A stretch of 64,000 bases of DNA from Aminobacter sp039907765. Lineage in GTDB: Bacteria; Pseudomonadota; Alphaproteobacteria; Rhizobiales; Rhizobiaceae. Both the position numbers and the translations under genes were made by a program. The notes under the pieces were generated by a model that saw nothing but the letters and a program-made list of their open reading frames with translations, made no database searches and was not told the origin of the DNA. Location of the stretch: positions 1 to 64,000 of the forward strand of contig NZ_JARDJI010000002.1 of the NCBI RefSeq assembly GCF_039907765.1, in the 5' to 3' direction. Below are positions 44,227-52,563 of this stretch, piece by piece; the stretch's first letter is position 1, and the number at the start of each line of letters is the position of its first letter.

Positions 44227-46362
44227 ATGAACGAGACCGTCAGAAACGCCACCGCCCAGGAACCCATCCTCGAGATCGAGAACCTCTCCATCTCCTTCTT
44301 CACCCGCGCCGGCGAGATCCCGGCGGTGATGGATTTCTCCTGCACCGTCATGCCGGGCGAGGCCATGGGCATCGTCGGCGAGAGCGGCTGCGGCAAGTCC
44401 ACCGTCTCGCTCGGCATCATGCGCGACCTGTCCAACATCGGAAGGATCGTCGGCGGGCGCATCCTGTTCCAGGGCAGGGACATGGGCGAGATGTCCGAGG
44501 CCGAGTTGCGCGCCGTGCGCGGCAACAAGATCGCCATGATCTACCAGGAGCCGATGGCGAGCCTCAACCCGGCCATGAAGATCGGCAAGCAGCTGATGGA
44601 AGTGCCGCTGATCCACGACAAGGTGTCGAAGGAGGAGGCCTACAACAGAGCGCTCGACATGGTGCGCGCGGTCAAGCTGCCCGACCCCGAGCGCATGATG
44701 CGCTCGTTCCCGCACCAGCTCTCCGGCGGCCAGCAGCAGCGCATCGTCATCGCCATGGCGCTCCTGTCCAAGCCGGCGCTGCTCCTGCTCGACGAGCCGA
44801 CCACGGCGCTCGACGTCACCGTCGAGGCCGGCATCGTGCAGCTGGTCAAGGGGCTCGGCAAGCAGTTCGGCACGTCGATGATCTTCGTGTCGCACAATCT
44901 CGGCCTGATCCTCGAGACCTGCGACCGCATCACCGTCATGTATTCGGGCGAGGCGGTCGAGACCGGCTCGATCAAGGACGTGTTCGACCGCATGCGCCAC
45001 CCCTATACGCAGGGGCTGTTCCGCTCGATCCCGCTGCCCGGCGCCGACAAGAACGAGCGGCCGCTGGTCGCCATCCCCGGCCAGCTGCCCTTGCCGCACC
45101 AGCGGCCCAAGGGCTGCAACTTCGGCCCGCGCTGCCACCATTTCGTCGAGGGGCTGTGCAACGCCGCCGAGATTCCGATGATCCCGGTCGCCGGCCATGA
45201 CGGCCATTTCAGCCGCTGCGTGCGCTTCAACGAGATCGACTGGGCAGCGCTTCCGCCCGGCGCCAAGGCGGCCCAGGAGCCGGTCAAACCTGGCGCGCCG
45301 GTGCTCAAGATCGACGACCTCAAGAAATACTACCGCGTCGGCGGCAACGAGGTGTTCGGCGGCGGCGAGGGCAGGGTGGTCAAGGCCAACGAGACCGTCA
45401 GCTTCGAGGCGCGCGAATCCGAGACCGTCGCCATCGTCGGCGAGAGCGGCTGCGGCAAGTCCACGCTCGCGAAAGTGCTGCTCGGCCTGGAGACTGCGAG
45501 CTCCGGCAAGGTGGTGCTGGGCAACAAGGAGATCCAGTCGACCGGCATCGAATCCCGCGACGTCGACACCGTGTCGTCGATCCAGATGGTGTTCCAGAAC
45601 CCGTTCGACACGCTGAACCCCAGCCATTCGGTCGGTTCGCAGATCGTCCGTACGCTGGAGAAGTTCAAGGTCGGCAGGAACGCCGGCGAGCGCAAGCAGC
45701 GCATGCTGGAGCTTCTGGACCTCGTGAAGCTGCCTCGCGCCTTTGCCGAGCGCATGCCGCGCCAGCTCTCGGGCGGCCAGAAGCAGCGCATCGGCGTCGC
45801 CCGCGCCTTCGCCGGCAACGCCCGGGTCGTCGTCGCCGACGAGCCGGTGTCGGCGCTCGACGTCTCCGTCCAGGCGGCGGTCACCGAGCTTCTGATGGAC
45901 ATCCAGCGCAAGTCGAAGACCACGATGCTGTTCATCAGCCACGACCTGTCGGTGGTGCGCTACATCGCCGACCGCGTGGTGGTCATGTATCTCGGCCATA
46001 TCGTCGAGCAGGGCACGACCGACCAGATCTTCTCGCCGCCCTACCATCCCTACACGGAGGCGCTGCTGTCGGCGATCCCGATCGCCGACACCTCCGTGGT
46101 CAAGAAGCACATCGTGCTCGAGGGCGACATCCCCTCGGCGATGAACCCGCCGTCGGGCTGCCCGTTCCAGACGCGCTGCCGCTACAAGAGCCAGGTGCCG
46201 GGCAATCTGTGCGAGCGCGAGGTGCCGCCGGTGCGCGACATGGGCGGCGGCCACCAGATCAAGTGCCACCTGCCGCAAAGCGTCTTCGACGCCATGGAAC
46301 CGGTCATCAGCCTCGGCAAGGGCGCTGCCCCCGGCGCGCACGACGTCACGCCCGAGGCGTGA
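44227..46362 (+). CDS. Peptide-type ABC transporter, fused double ATP-binding protein
   Basis: The protein has 711 residues from ATG 44227 behind AGGAGAG. Two complete nucleotide-binding domains are fused. The first (about 12-345) has GESGCGKST, LSGGQQQRIVIAMAL and LLLLDEPTTALD; the second (about 358-711) has GESGCGKST, LSGGQKQRIGVARAFAG and VVVADEPVSALD. Each ends in the Cys-containing oligopeptide-ATPase C-terminal domain (GCNFGPRCHHFVEGLC and GCPFQTRCRYKSQVPGNLC). It thus replaces separate OppD and OppF proteins. Confidence 0.92.
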   Translation: MNETVRNATAQEPILEIENLSISFFTRAGEIPAVMDFSCTVMPGEAMGIVGESGCGKSTVSLGIMRDLSNIGRIVGGRILFQGRDMGEMSEAELRAVRGNKIAMIYQEPMASLNPAMKIGKQLMEVPLIHDKVSKEEAYNRALDMVRAVKLPDPERMMRSFPHQLSGGQQQRIVIAMALLSKPALLLLDEPTTALDVTVEAGIVQLVKGLGKQFGTSMIFVSHNLGLILETCDRITVMYSGEAVETGSIKDVFDRMRHPYTQGLFRSIPLPGADKNERPLVAIPGQLPLPHQRPKGCNFGPRCHHFVEGLCNAAEIPMIPVAGHDGHFSRCVRFNEIDWAALPPGAKAAQEPVKPGAPVLKIDDLKKYYRVGGNEVFGGGEGRVVKANETVSFEARESETVAIVGESGCGKSTLAKVLLGLETASSGKVVLGNKEIQSTGIESRDVDTVSSIQMVFQNPFDTLNPSHSVGSQIVRTLEKFKVGRNAGERKQRMLELLDLVKLPRAFAERMPRQLSGGQKQRIGVARAFAGNARVVVADEPVSALDVSVQAAVTELLMDIQRKSKTTMLFISHDLSVVRYIADRVVVMYLGHIVEQGTTDQIFSPPYHPYTEALLSAIPIADTSVVKKHIVLEGDIPSAMNPPSGCPFQTRCRYKSQVPGNLCEREVPPVRDMGGGHQIKCHLPQSVFDAMEPVISLGKGAAPGAHDVTPEA

Positions 46363-46400
46363 GAAGTGTATGACCCGAATGTCGGAGATTTGAGCTGAGC

Positions 46401-46450
46401 GCCTGGCGTATCGGCGTGGCACCTTTCGAGTATTCGCCGTGGTGCCAGGC
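46401..46450 (+). terminator. Candidate terminator after the peptide-transporter operon
   Basis: GCCTGGC (46401-46407) pairs with GCCAGGC (46444-46450). A competing inner stem GGCACC/GGTGCC shares bases with it, and TCTTGCTT follows. It begins 39 nt after the last stop codon of the operon. Stem strength is moderate. Confidence 0.35.
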
Positions 46451-46619
46451 TCTTGCTTCATGCTCCAGAATATTGCCGCAAGTCGGTCAATTGTTCTAGA
46501 CTGGAACCAGTGCTCTGTTGGATCGTTGAACATGGCAGGATTTCACTGATCATCTTGGGGTGCCTGCATGTTCTGCTCCTCGGTTTTGATGGGCAGGCGG
46601 GCAAATCTTGGAGGCCGGC

Positions 46620-47195
46620 ATGGGATTCACGTCGGAGCAAGTCCACTGGATGTTTGGCGTCGTTATAGTTGCGACGGGCATGTTGCTGCTTCTCCGTCAC
46701 ATTGCGGGGATGAAAGGTCGTTGGCTGGACTATGTCGTTCCCACGGCCTTGGCCATCTTCGGGACCGAGTTCGCGCTTGATCCGCTCGTGCACGGAGAGG
46801 CGATGCCGACGAACTATGCCGCGGAGATGACGCAGCACTTCATCGTCAGCGTGGTGCTGCTCGGCGCGTCTGCTGCCGAATTCGTCAGGCTCGCGAGATC
46901 GGGTCAATCGTTCGCGTGGCGGCTGCCCCTTGTCGCGGCGCTGGTGGTCACTGCTGGAATTTTTGCTTTGCACGCACAGCATGGCGGCGCCCCGATGCTG
47001 CTCCTGATGACGCAGCATCGCATGATCGCGGCGACGCTTGCGGTCGCTGCCTTGGCGGTCCTGCTCGAGGCCATCACGAAGCCCTCCGCGCACGATCGCA
47101 ACGCGCCGGCATTCCCGTTGCTCACGGTGCTGCTTGGAGTTCAACTCCTTGTCTACACGGAAGGCACTGGTCCCCTTGGTATGATGACCCAGTGA
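46620..47195 (+). CDS. Hypothetical integral membrane protein with His/Met-rich loops
   Basis: The protein has 191 residues and about six predicted helices. The start is ATG 46620; a TTG at 46608 is in frame. The helix edges and loops carry histidines and methionines (HWMFG, LVHGEAMP, EMTQHF, LHAQHGGAPM, LMTQHRM), a distribution compatible with metal or haem handling. I do not recognise a named family. It is a single gene after the peptide-transporter operon and before a structured spacer. Confidence 0.65.
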   Translation: MGFTSEQVHWMFGVVIVATGMLLLLRHIAGMKGRWLDYVVPTALAIFGTEFALDPLVHGEAMPTNYAAEMTQHFIVSVVLLGASAAEFVRLARSGQSFAWRLPLVAALVVTAGIFALHAQHGGAPMLLLMTQHRMIAATLAVAALAVLLEAITKPSAHDRNAPAFPLLTVLLGVQLLVYTEGTGPLGMMTQ

Positions 47196-47789
47196 ATCGA
47201 GGCACGGCGATAGCCTTGCGGGAGGGTGAGGGGTCGCTGGAGGCGACGAAAAGCCGGTTGCTTGGCTTTTCGAACGACGAACGCCGGCAGGGCAGAGGGG
47301 TGGGACGGATCGTGACATTGCAGGTCGTGAATCACAACCAACGCCAATTTGTCAGTATCTCTGTCAGCAGAGCGCGTGGAAAAACCGCCGCGTTTTTCCA
47401 CCCCCCTGAAAACCTCCCGTATCATTCTCCTCGCGATCTTCCACGGGACCCCGGTGCGCACCGGGCATCGGGGGGAAGCGCCGGTGCCGGGCTGGCGGGA
47501 GGTCGGTTCTCCTCGCTGGGTGATGAGCCCCCAAGCCCGGGCCTTGCGGCGGCCAGCGGTGCAACGCATCGCGGCGACTGAGCGGGGCAAGCAGCCGGGC
47601 GGGGCGCGGACGTCGCGCCACGTTATCAGACTATCGGCAGGCTCGGCCTCGCGCCCCGCTTCCCGAACTACCTCCCGGCAACGGGAGCGTTCTTTGACAA
47701 TGGCCAGGCGCGAAAGCGAGCGTGGCAATGAATAGTTGTGCCCCCAGCACAACCCTCATCCTGAGCCTGTCCGAGGCGCAGCACCGGGC
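47196..47789. other. 594-bp spacer without a convincing gene; two perfect hairpins
   Basis: Open frames on both strands here have implausible composition and no ribosome sites. Two perfect 9-bp stems are present: CGAAAAGCC/GGCTTTTCG at 47247-47255 and 47264-47272 (a possible terminator of the upstream gene), and TGGAAAAAC/GTTTTTCCA at 47377-47385 and 47392-47400. Near the end (about 47753-47777) ACCCTCATCCTGAGCCTGTC resembles another dispersed rhizobial repeat. A structured RNA or a decayed repeat is possible; I did not recognise RNase P, SRP, 6S or tmRNA signatures. Confidence 0.5.
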
Positions 47790-48566
47790 CTACTTCACCG
47801 GCGCCAGCAAGGCGAAATGGGCACCCTGCGGGTCCTGGCATTGGACGATCCACTGGCCGCCGGGGACCTGCATCGGCCCCATCAGCGCCTTGCCGCCATT
47901 GTCGGTCACGCGTTTGGTGGCGGCGTCGATCGAGGCGACGTTGAAGTAGAATTGCCAGACCGGCACCGGAATCTGCTCCGGCTTGTTCATCATGCCGCCG
48001 ATCATGCCTTTGCCGGCGTTGAACATCTGGTAGATGCCCATCGCGCCCATGTCGAACTGCTCGTCCTTGCCCCAGCCGAACTGGCCGGAATAGAACTCCA
48101 GCGCCTTCCGCCAGTCGGTGGTGAAGAGCTCGTGCCAGCCGACATGGCCGGGCGTGTCGAGCGGCACGGCCGGCTGGTCGGGCCCGTTCGGTTGCAGGAA
48201 CATGAAGGTGGCCCCTTGCGGGTCGGCGACGACGGCAAAGCGGCCGACGCCGGGGATATCGTCGGGGGCCCTGTGGACCGTGCCGCCGGCCTTGGTCAGC
48301 GACGCCACCGAGGCATCGACATCGCCGGTGTAGATGTAGCCGAGCCAGGCGGGCGGCATGCCCATCGCCTTGGCATCCTCCGGCAGGGTCATCAGGCCGC
48401 CGACGCCGCGGTCGCCGGCATTGACGACGATGTAGCGGGGCATGCCCGGCGTCTTGTCGAAGGGCTCGGCGCGCCAGCCCACCACGGCGGTGTAGAAGGC
48501 CTCGGCGGCGTCGAGGTCGGTGGTCATCAGTTCGTACCAGAAGAAGGATTGCGGGGTATCGGGCAT
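47790..48566 (-). CDS. VOC-superfamily protein, two glyoxalase-like domains
   Basis: The protein has 258 residues from ATG 48566, with an AGGGAGCC ribosome site. Two VOC domains are in tandem. The first starts SFFWYELMTTDLDAAEAFYTAVVGW and the second GHVGWHELFTTDWRKALEFYSGQFGWG. Metal-ligand positions typical of the fold (H in WHELF, E in FYELM-like strand) are partly retained. The products are usually glyoxalase/bleomycin-resistance/dioxygenase-like and substrates vary widely. It is monocistronic and divergent from preT. Confidence 0.87.
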   Translation of the reverse strand: MPDTPQSFFWYELMTTDLDAAEAFYTAVVGWRAEPFDKTPGMPRYIVVNAGDRGVGGLMTLPEDAKAMGMPPAWLGYIYTGDVDASVASLTKAGGTVHRAPDDIPGVGRFAVVADPQGATFMFLQPNGPDQPAVPLDTPGHVGWHELFTTDWRKALEFYSGQFGWGKDEQFDMGAMGIYQMFNAGKGMIGGMMNKPEQIPVPVWQFYFNVASIDAATKRVTDNGGKALMGPMQVPGGQWIVQCQDPQGAHFALLAPVK

Positions 48567-48765
48567 GATCTGGCTCCCTTGCATTGCTGCCGTCTTTTGC
48601 CGGCGCATGGATCACCGTGACGCAGCGGAACCATCATAGGACGCCGACCCGGACGGAATTCCGACAGCATTGTGAAATTTACCGCGACGCAGCAAACATT
48701 CGATTCAAATCATGACTACGAAAGTCATGTTATATTAAAGCGTTTTCAATTGGTTGGCTAGAAAA

Positions 48766-48781
48766 TTGACCAATTGATAAA
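48766..48781. promoter_or_regulatory. RutR-box-like site upstream of preT
   Basis: TTGACCAATTGATAAA matches the TTGACCA-NN-TGGTCAA pattern known for RutR operators at 14 of 16 positions, with the left half exact. It ends 52 nt before the preT ATG. A RutR-type regulator is encoded 5 kb downstream in the same locus. Binding is inference. Confidence 0.55.
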
Positions 48782-48833
48782 AAACCGGAACGTGCTACGC
48801 TTCCTCAAAACCAATAAAAACTGGGGAACTGGA

Positions 48834-50186
48834 ATGGCAGAAGGTCTTTTCAAGGAAGGCATCGTCGGCGGCCGCCTTGACACCGCTCAATACGCCGAGA
48901 ATTTCTCTGACCTGCACCCGCCGCTCGACAATCACGAGGCGCTGGTCGAGGCTGATCGTTGCTATTTCTGCTACGACGCGCCGTGCATGCAGGCATGTCC
49001 GACCTCGATCGACATCCCGATGTTCATCCGCCAGATCGCGACCGGCAATCCGCTGGGATCGGCCAAGACCATTTTCGACCAGAACATCCTCGGCGGCATG
49101 TGCGCCCGCGTCTGCCCGACCGAGACGCTGTGCGAGGAAGTCTGTGTGCGCGAGGTGGCGGAGGGCAAGCCGGTGCAGATCGGCCGCCTGCAGCGCTACG
49201 CCACCGACGTCGCCATGGAGGAGGGCAAGCAGTTCTACAGCCGCGCCGCTTCGACCGGCAAGAAGGTCGCCGTCGTCGGCGCCGGTCCGGCCGGCCTCGC
49301 CGCCGCTCACCGTCTCGCCCGCCACGGCCATGACGTGACCATCCTAGAGGCACATCCCAAGGCCGGCGGCCTCAACGAATACGGCATCGCCGCCTACAAG
49401 AGCACCGACGACTTCGCCCAGGCCGAGGTCGACTACGTCACCGCCATCGGCGGCATCAAGACCGAGAACGGCAAGGCGCTCGGCCGGGACTACCACCTCG
49501 CCGATCTCACCGCATCGTACGACGCGGTGTTCCTGGGTCTCGGCCTCGCCGGCGTCAACGCGCTGCGCGCCGAGGGCGAGGACGCCGACGGCGTCGCCAA
49601 CGCCGTCGACTTCATCTCGACGCTGCGCCAGGCGAGCGACCTTTCGAGCCTGCCGGTCGGACGCCGCGTCGTCGTCATCGGCGGCGGCATGACGGCGATC
49701 GACGCCGCCGTGCAGTCCAAGCTGCTCGGCGCCGAGGAGGTGACGATCTGCTACCGCCGCGGCCAGGAGCACATGAACGCCTCCGTCTTCGAACAGGATC
49801 TGGCGGCTGCCAACGGCGTCGTCATCCGCCACTGGCTGCAGCCGAAGAAGGTCATTTCCGAAGGCGGCAAGGTCACTGCCATCGAGCTCGAATACACCGC
49901 CATGAAGGGCGACAAGCTCGCGGGCACCGGCGAGACCGTGCGGCTCGCCGCCGACCAGGTGTTCAAGGCCATCGGCCAGAGCTTCGAGCCGTCGGCGCTC
50001 AACGGCAGCGGCCCGTCGGTCGCCATGGAAGGCGGCCGCATCAAGGTCGACGGGGAGGGACGGACCTCGCTCGCCATGGTCTGGGCCGGCGGCGACTGCA
50101 TCGCCGGCGGCGACGACCTGACCGTCTCGGCCGTGGCGCAAGGGCGCGACGCGGCGGAATCCATCAACCGCGCCCTGATCGGCTGA
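48834..50186 (+). CDS. preT: NAD-dependent dihydropyrimidine dehydrogenase subunit PreT
   Basis: The protein has 450 residues from ATG 48834. The N-terminal GltD-like 4Fe-4S domain has CYFCYDAPCMQACPTSIDIPMF and GGMCARVCPTETLCEEVC. FAD- and NAD(P)H-binding Rossmann domains follow (VAVVGAGPAGLAAAHRLARHGHDVTILE at about 144; VVVIGGGMTAIDAAVQ later). It passes electrons from NADH to PreA, which reduces uracil or thymine to the dihydro form, the first step of reductive pyrimidine breakdown. preA follows after 11 bp. The upstream in-frame codons to 48774 overlap the RutR-like site and are excluded. Confidence 0.92.
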   Translation: MAEGLFKEGIVGGRLDTAQYAENFSDLHPPLDNHEALVEADRCYFCYDAPCMQACPTSIDIPMFIRQIATGNPLGSAKTIFDQNILGGMCARVCPTETLCEEVCVREVAEGKPVQIGRLQRYATDVAMEEGKQFYSRAASTGKKVAVVGAGPAGLAAAHRLARHGHDVTILEAHPKAGGLNEYGIAAYKSTDDFAQAEVDYVTAIGGIKTENGKALGRDYHLADLTASYDAVFLGLGLAGVNALRAEGEDADGVANAVDFISTLRQASDLSSLPVGRRVVVIGGGMTAIDAAVQSKLLGAEEVTICYRRGQEHMNASVFEQDLAAANGVVIRHWLQPKKVISEGGKVTAIELEYTAMKGDKLAGTGETVRLAADQVFKAIGQSFEPSALNGSGPSVAMEGGRIKVDGEGRTSLAMVWAGGDCIAGGDDLTVSAVAQGRDAAESINRALIG

Positions 50187-50197
50187 GGGAGGACAAG

Positions 50198-51511
50198 ATG
50201 GCAGACATCCGCAACAACTTCGTCGGCATCAAGTCGCCCAACCCGTTCTGGCTGGCGTCCGCGCCGCCCACCGACAAGGCCTACAACGTCGAGCGCGCCT
50301 TCAAGGCGGGCTGGGGCGGCGTGGTGTGGAAGACGCTGGGCGAGGAAGGCCCGCCCGTCGTCAACGTCAACGGCCCGCGCTACGGCGCGATCTGGGGCGC
50401 CGACCGCCGCCTGCTCGGCCTCAACAACATCGAGCTCATCACCGACCGCGACCTGCAGACCAATCTGCGCGAGATGAAGCAGGTCAAGATGAACTGGCCG
50501 GATCGGGCGCTGGTCGCCTCGATCATGGTGCCGTGCGAGGAAAACGCCTGGAAGGCGATCCTGCCGCTGGTCGAGGAGACCGGCGCCGATGGCATCGAGC
50601 TCAACTTCGGCTGCCCGCACGGCATGAGCGAGCGCGGCATGGGCTCGGCGGTCGGCCAGGTGCCGGAATACATCGAGATGGTGGTGCGCTGGTGCAAGCA
50701 GTACACGCGCATGCCCGTCATCACCAAGCTGACGCCCAACATCACCGACATCCGCAAGCCGGCGCGGGCGGCCAATGCCGGCGGCACCGACGCGGTGTCG
50801 CTGATCAACACCATCAACTCGATCACTGGCGTCGACCTCGACAGCTTCGCGCCCCAGCCGACCATCGACGGCAAGGGCAGCCACGGCGGCTATTGCGGCC
50901 CGGCGGTGAAGCCGATCGCCATGAACATGGTGGCCGAGATCGCGCGCGATCCCGAGACCCGCGGCCTGCCCATTTCGGGCATCGGCGGCATCACCACCTG
51001 GCGCGACGCGGCCGAATTCATGGCGCTCGGCGCCGGCAACGTGCAGGTCTGCACGGCGGCCATGACCTACGGCTTCAAGATCGTGCAGGAGATGATCGCC
51101 GGCCTCGAGAACTGGATGGACGAGAAGGGCCACCGCTCGCTCGACGACATCATCGGCCGCGCCACACCCAACGTCACCGACTGGCAGTATCTCAACCTCA
51201 ACTACGTCGCCAAGGCGCATATCGACCAGGACGCCTGCATCAAGTGCGGCCGCTGCCACATCGCCTGCGAGGACACCTCGCACCAGGCGATCACCAGCAT
51301 GGTCGACGGCGCGCGCCACTTCGAGGTGATCGAGGAGGAATGCGTCGGCTGCAATCTCTGCGTCAACGTCTGCCCTGTCGAGGGCTGCATCACCATGGAG
51401 CCGCTGGCAGCCGGCGCCATGGACAAGCGCACCGGCAAGCCGGTGTCGCCGACCTACGCCAACTGGACGACGCATCCCAACAACCCGATGGCCAAGGCGG
51501 CCGCGGAGTAG
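50198..51511 (+). CDS. preA: NAD-dependent dihydropyrimidine dehydrogenase subunit PreA
   Basis: The protein has 437 residues, with GGGAGGA ahead of ATG 50198. A dihydroorotate-dehydrogenase-like FMN barrel (about 5-320) contains ELNFGCPHGMSERGMGSAVGQ and the phosphate-binding ISGIGGITTWRDAAEFMALGA. Two 4Fe-4S clusters lie at the C-terminus (CIKCGRCHIACED and CVGCNLCVNVCPVEGC). It catalyses uracil/thymine reduction with PreT. At the position of the catalytic Cys of mammalian dihydropyrimidine dehydrogenase (LACGQ) this protein has Val, as I recall for E. coli PreA. Confidence 0.93.
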   Translation: MADIRNNFVGIKSPNPFWLASAPPTDKAYNVERAFKAGWGGVVWKTLGEEGPPVVNVNGPRYGAIWGADRRLLGLNNIELITDRDLQTNLREMKQVKMNWPDRALVASIMVPCEENAWKAILPLVEETGADGIELNFGCPHGMSERGMGSAVGQVPEYIEMVVRWCKQYTRMPVITKLTPNITDIRKPARAANAGGTDAVSLINTINSITGVDLDSFAPQPTIDGKGSHGGYCGPAVKPIAMNMVAEIARDPETRGLPISGIGGITTWRDAAEFMALGAGNVQVCTAAMTYGFKIVQEMIAGLENWMDEKGHRSLDDIIGRATPNVTDWQYLNLNYVAKAHIDQDACIKCGRCHIACEDTSHQAITSMVDGARHFEVIEEECVGCNLCVNVCPVEGCITMEPLAAGAMDKRTGKPVSPTYANWTTHPNNPMAKAAAE

Positions 51512-51520
51512 GGGAGCCCG

Positions 51521-51943
51521 GTGAGCCGGAGGCTGCGTCTTTCCAGTCTCACTCTTGCGTTTGCCGCCGGCCTCTCGGCCGGCGGTGCCCTTGCCGACGA
51601 CCTCAAGCCGCTCGACCTCGACACGCTCGACAAGGCCGAGGTCGAGGGTTTCCTCGGGCGACCGTGGGAGATCCGCAACGAGGCCGGCGACAAGCGTTGC
51701 CGGGTGGTGCTCAAGCGAGAGCCGACCATCGGCGGCATGCAGATCGACGTAGATTCCGCCTGCGCCAAGGTGTTTCCGATCATGGACGAGATCGCCGCCT
51801 GGCGGCTCAAGGAAGGCTGGGCGATCGACCTGGTCGATGGCGTCCGCCAGATGCGCCTGCGCTTCGAGGTGCCCGACGTCACCTATGTCGCCGTCCAGGA
51901 CATCGACGGCATCTTCACCATCGCGCAGCTTCCCAAAGAGTGA
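51521..51943 (+). CDS. Secreted AprI/Inh-like protein (protease-inhibitor fold)
   Basis: The protein has 140 residues from GTG 51521. A signal peptide covers about 1-25 (SLTLAFAAGLSAGGALA). The mature part shows the pattern of the AprI/Inh beta-barrel domain: RPWEIRNEAGDKRCRVVL...IGGMQIDVDSACAKVFPIMDEIAAWRLKEGWAIDLVD, with a conserved Cys pair that should form a disulfide. Related domains inhibit metalloproteases or occur in Omp19-like lipoproteins. It starts 9 bp after preA, so it is probably co-transcribed, although no link to pyrimidines is evident. Confidence 0.7.
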   Translation: MSRRLRLSSLTLAFAAGLSAGGALADDLKPLDLDTLDKAEVEGFLGRPWEIRNEAGDKRCRVVLKREPTIGGMQIDVDSACAKVFPIMDEIAAWRLKEGWAIDLVDGVRQMRLRFEVPDVTYVAVQDIDGIFTIAQLPKE

Positions 51944-51979
51944 TCTCCGAGCCGCACATGTGGAAATCTCGCATCCGGC

Positions 51980-52006
51980 TATCGTGGATAATAAATATCC
52001 ACGATA
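51980..52006. promoter_or_regulatory. Perfect palindromic operator candidate for the Rrf2 regulator
   Basis: TATCGTGGATA (51980-51990) and TATCCACGATA (51996-52006) are exact inverted repeats separated by ATAAA. A further half-site TATCCA lies at 52012-52017. The palindrome ends 29 nt before the Rrf2 start codon, so autoregulation is likely. Centre spacing fits a dimeric winged-helix protein. Confidence 0.75.
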
Positions 52007-52035
52007 ACAACTATCCATGAATTGGAAGGTTGACC

Positions 52036-52563
52036 ATGAAGCTGGGTGACGACGTGGAGGCGGCGATCCATTGCGCGGCGATGCTGGCCGGCATCGATGG
52101 CGACGGCACGTTGCCGGGCAACGCGATGGCGGAGGCCTTCGGCCTGTCGCCGAGCTACCTGTTCAAGCACCTCAAGGCGCTGACGGCGGCCAAGCTGCTG
52201 GAATCGGTGCCCGGCCCGGCTGGCGGCTACCGGCTGGCGCGGTCGGCAGACCGGATCACGCTGCTCGACATCGTGCTGGCCGCCGAGGGCAGGGAGCCGG
52301 CCTTCCGCTGCGGCGAGATCAGGCAGAAGGGCTCCAAGGCGCTCGACCCGTCGGCCTATGTGAAGCCCTGCGGCATCAATGTCGCGATGCTCAAGGCCGA
52401 GCGCGCCTATCGCGCGGCACTCGCCGAGACGCGGCTCTCCGACATCGTCGCCGACTTCACCGCCACCGCCGACCGGCGCGTCGTCGCCGCGAGCTGCACC
52501 TTCGTGGCGCAGAACCAGCGGCCGCAGAATTCAAGAACCAGAAGTGAAAGGAAGACATCGTGA
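52036..52563 (+). CDS. Rrf2-family transcriptional regulator
   Basis: The protein has 175 residues from ATG 52036 (GGAAGG upstream; a TTG at 52030 is also in frame). The N-terminal winged helix (about 1-75) reads EAAIHCAAMLAGIDGDGTLPGNAMAEAFGLSPSYLFKHLKALTAAKLL and GPAGGYRLAR, both classic Rrf2. The effector region has only two closely placed Cys (FRCGEI, KPCGIN) rather than the three-Cys Fe-S pattern of IscR/NsrR, so redox sensing by thiols is as likely as a cluster. It overlaps the following gene by 4 nt. Confidence 0.9.
   Translation: MKLGDDVEAAIHCAAMLAGIDGDGTLPGNAMAEAFGLSPSYLFKHLKALTAAKLLESVPGPAGGYRLARSADRITLLDIVLAAEGREPAFRCGEIRQKGSKALDPSAYVKPCGINVAMLKAERAYRAALAETRLSDIVADFTATADRRVVAASCTFVAQNQRPQNSRTRSERKTS

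Noticed and set aside
43813..46533. A 906-codon open frame on the - strand opposite the double ATPase gene
   Set aside because: The opposite strand carries two complete ABC ATPase domains with all motifs. The antisense translation has no recognisable domain and the biased composition of a GC shadow.
47153..47752. A 199-codon frame on the - strand (and a 128-codon frame at 47349-47735 on the + strand) in the gap before the VOC gene
   Set aside because: Neither has a ribosome site or protein-like composition, and both run through perfect DNA hairpins and a repeat-like segment. Treated as non-coding spacer.
50198..51511. PreA as an inactive enzyme because of the missing catalytic Cys
   Set aside because: The same position is not Cys in E. 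coli PreA as I recall it, and all FMN and Fe-S motifs are intact, so activity is likely. Kept only as a modest observation.
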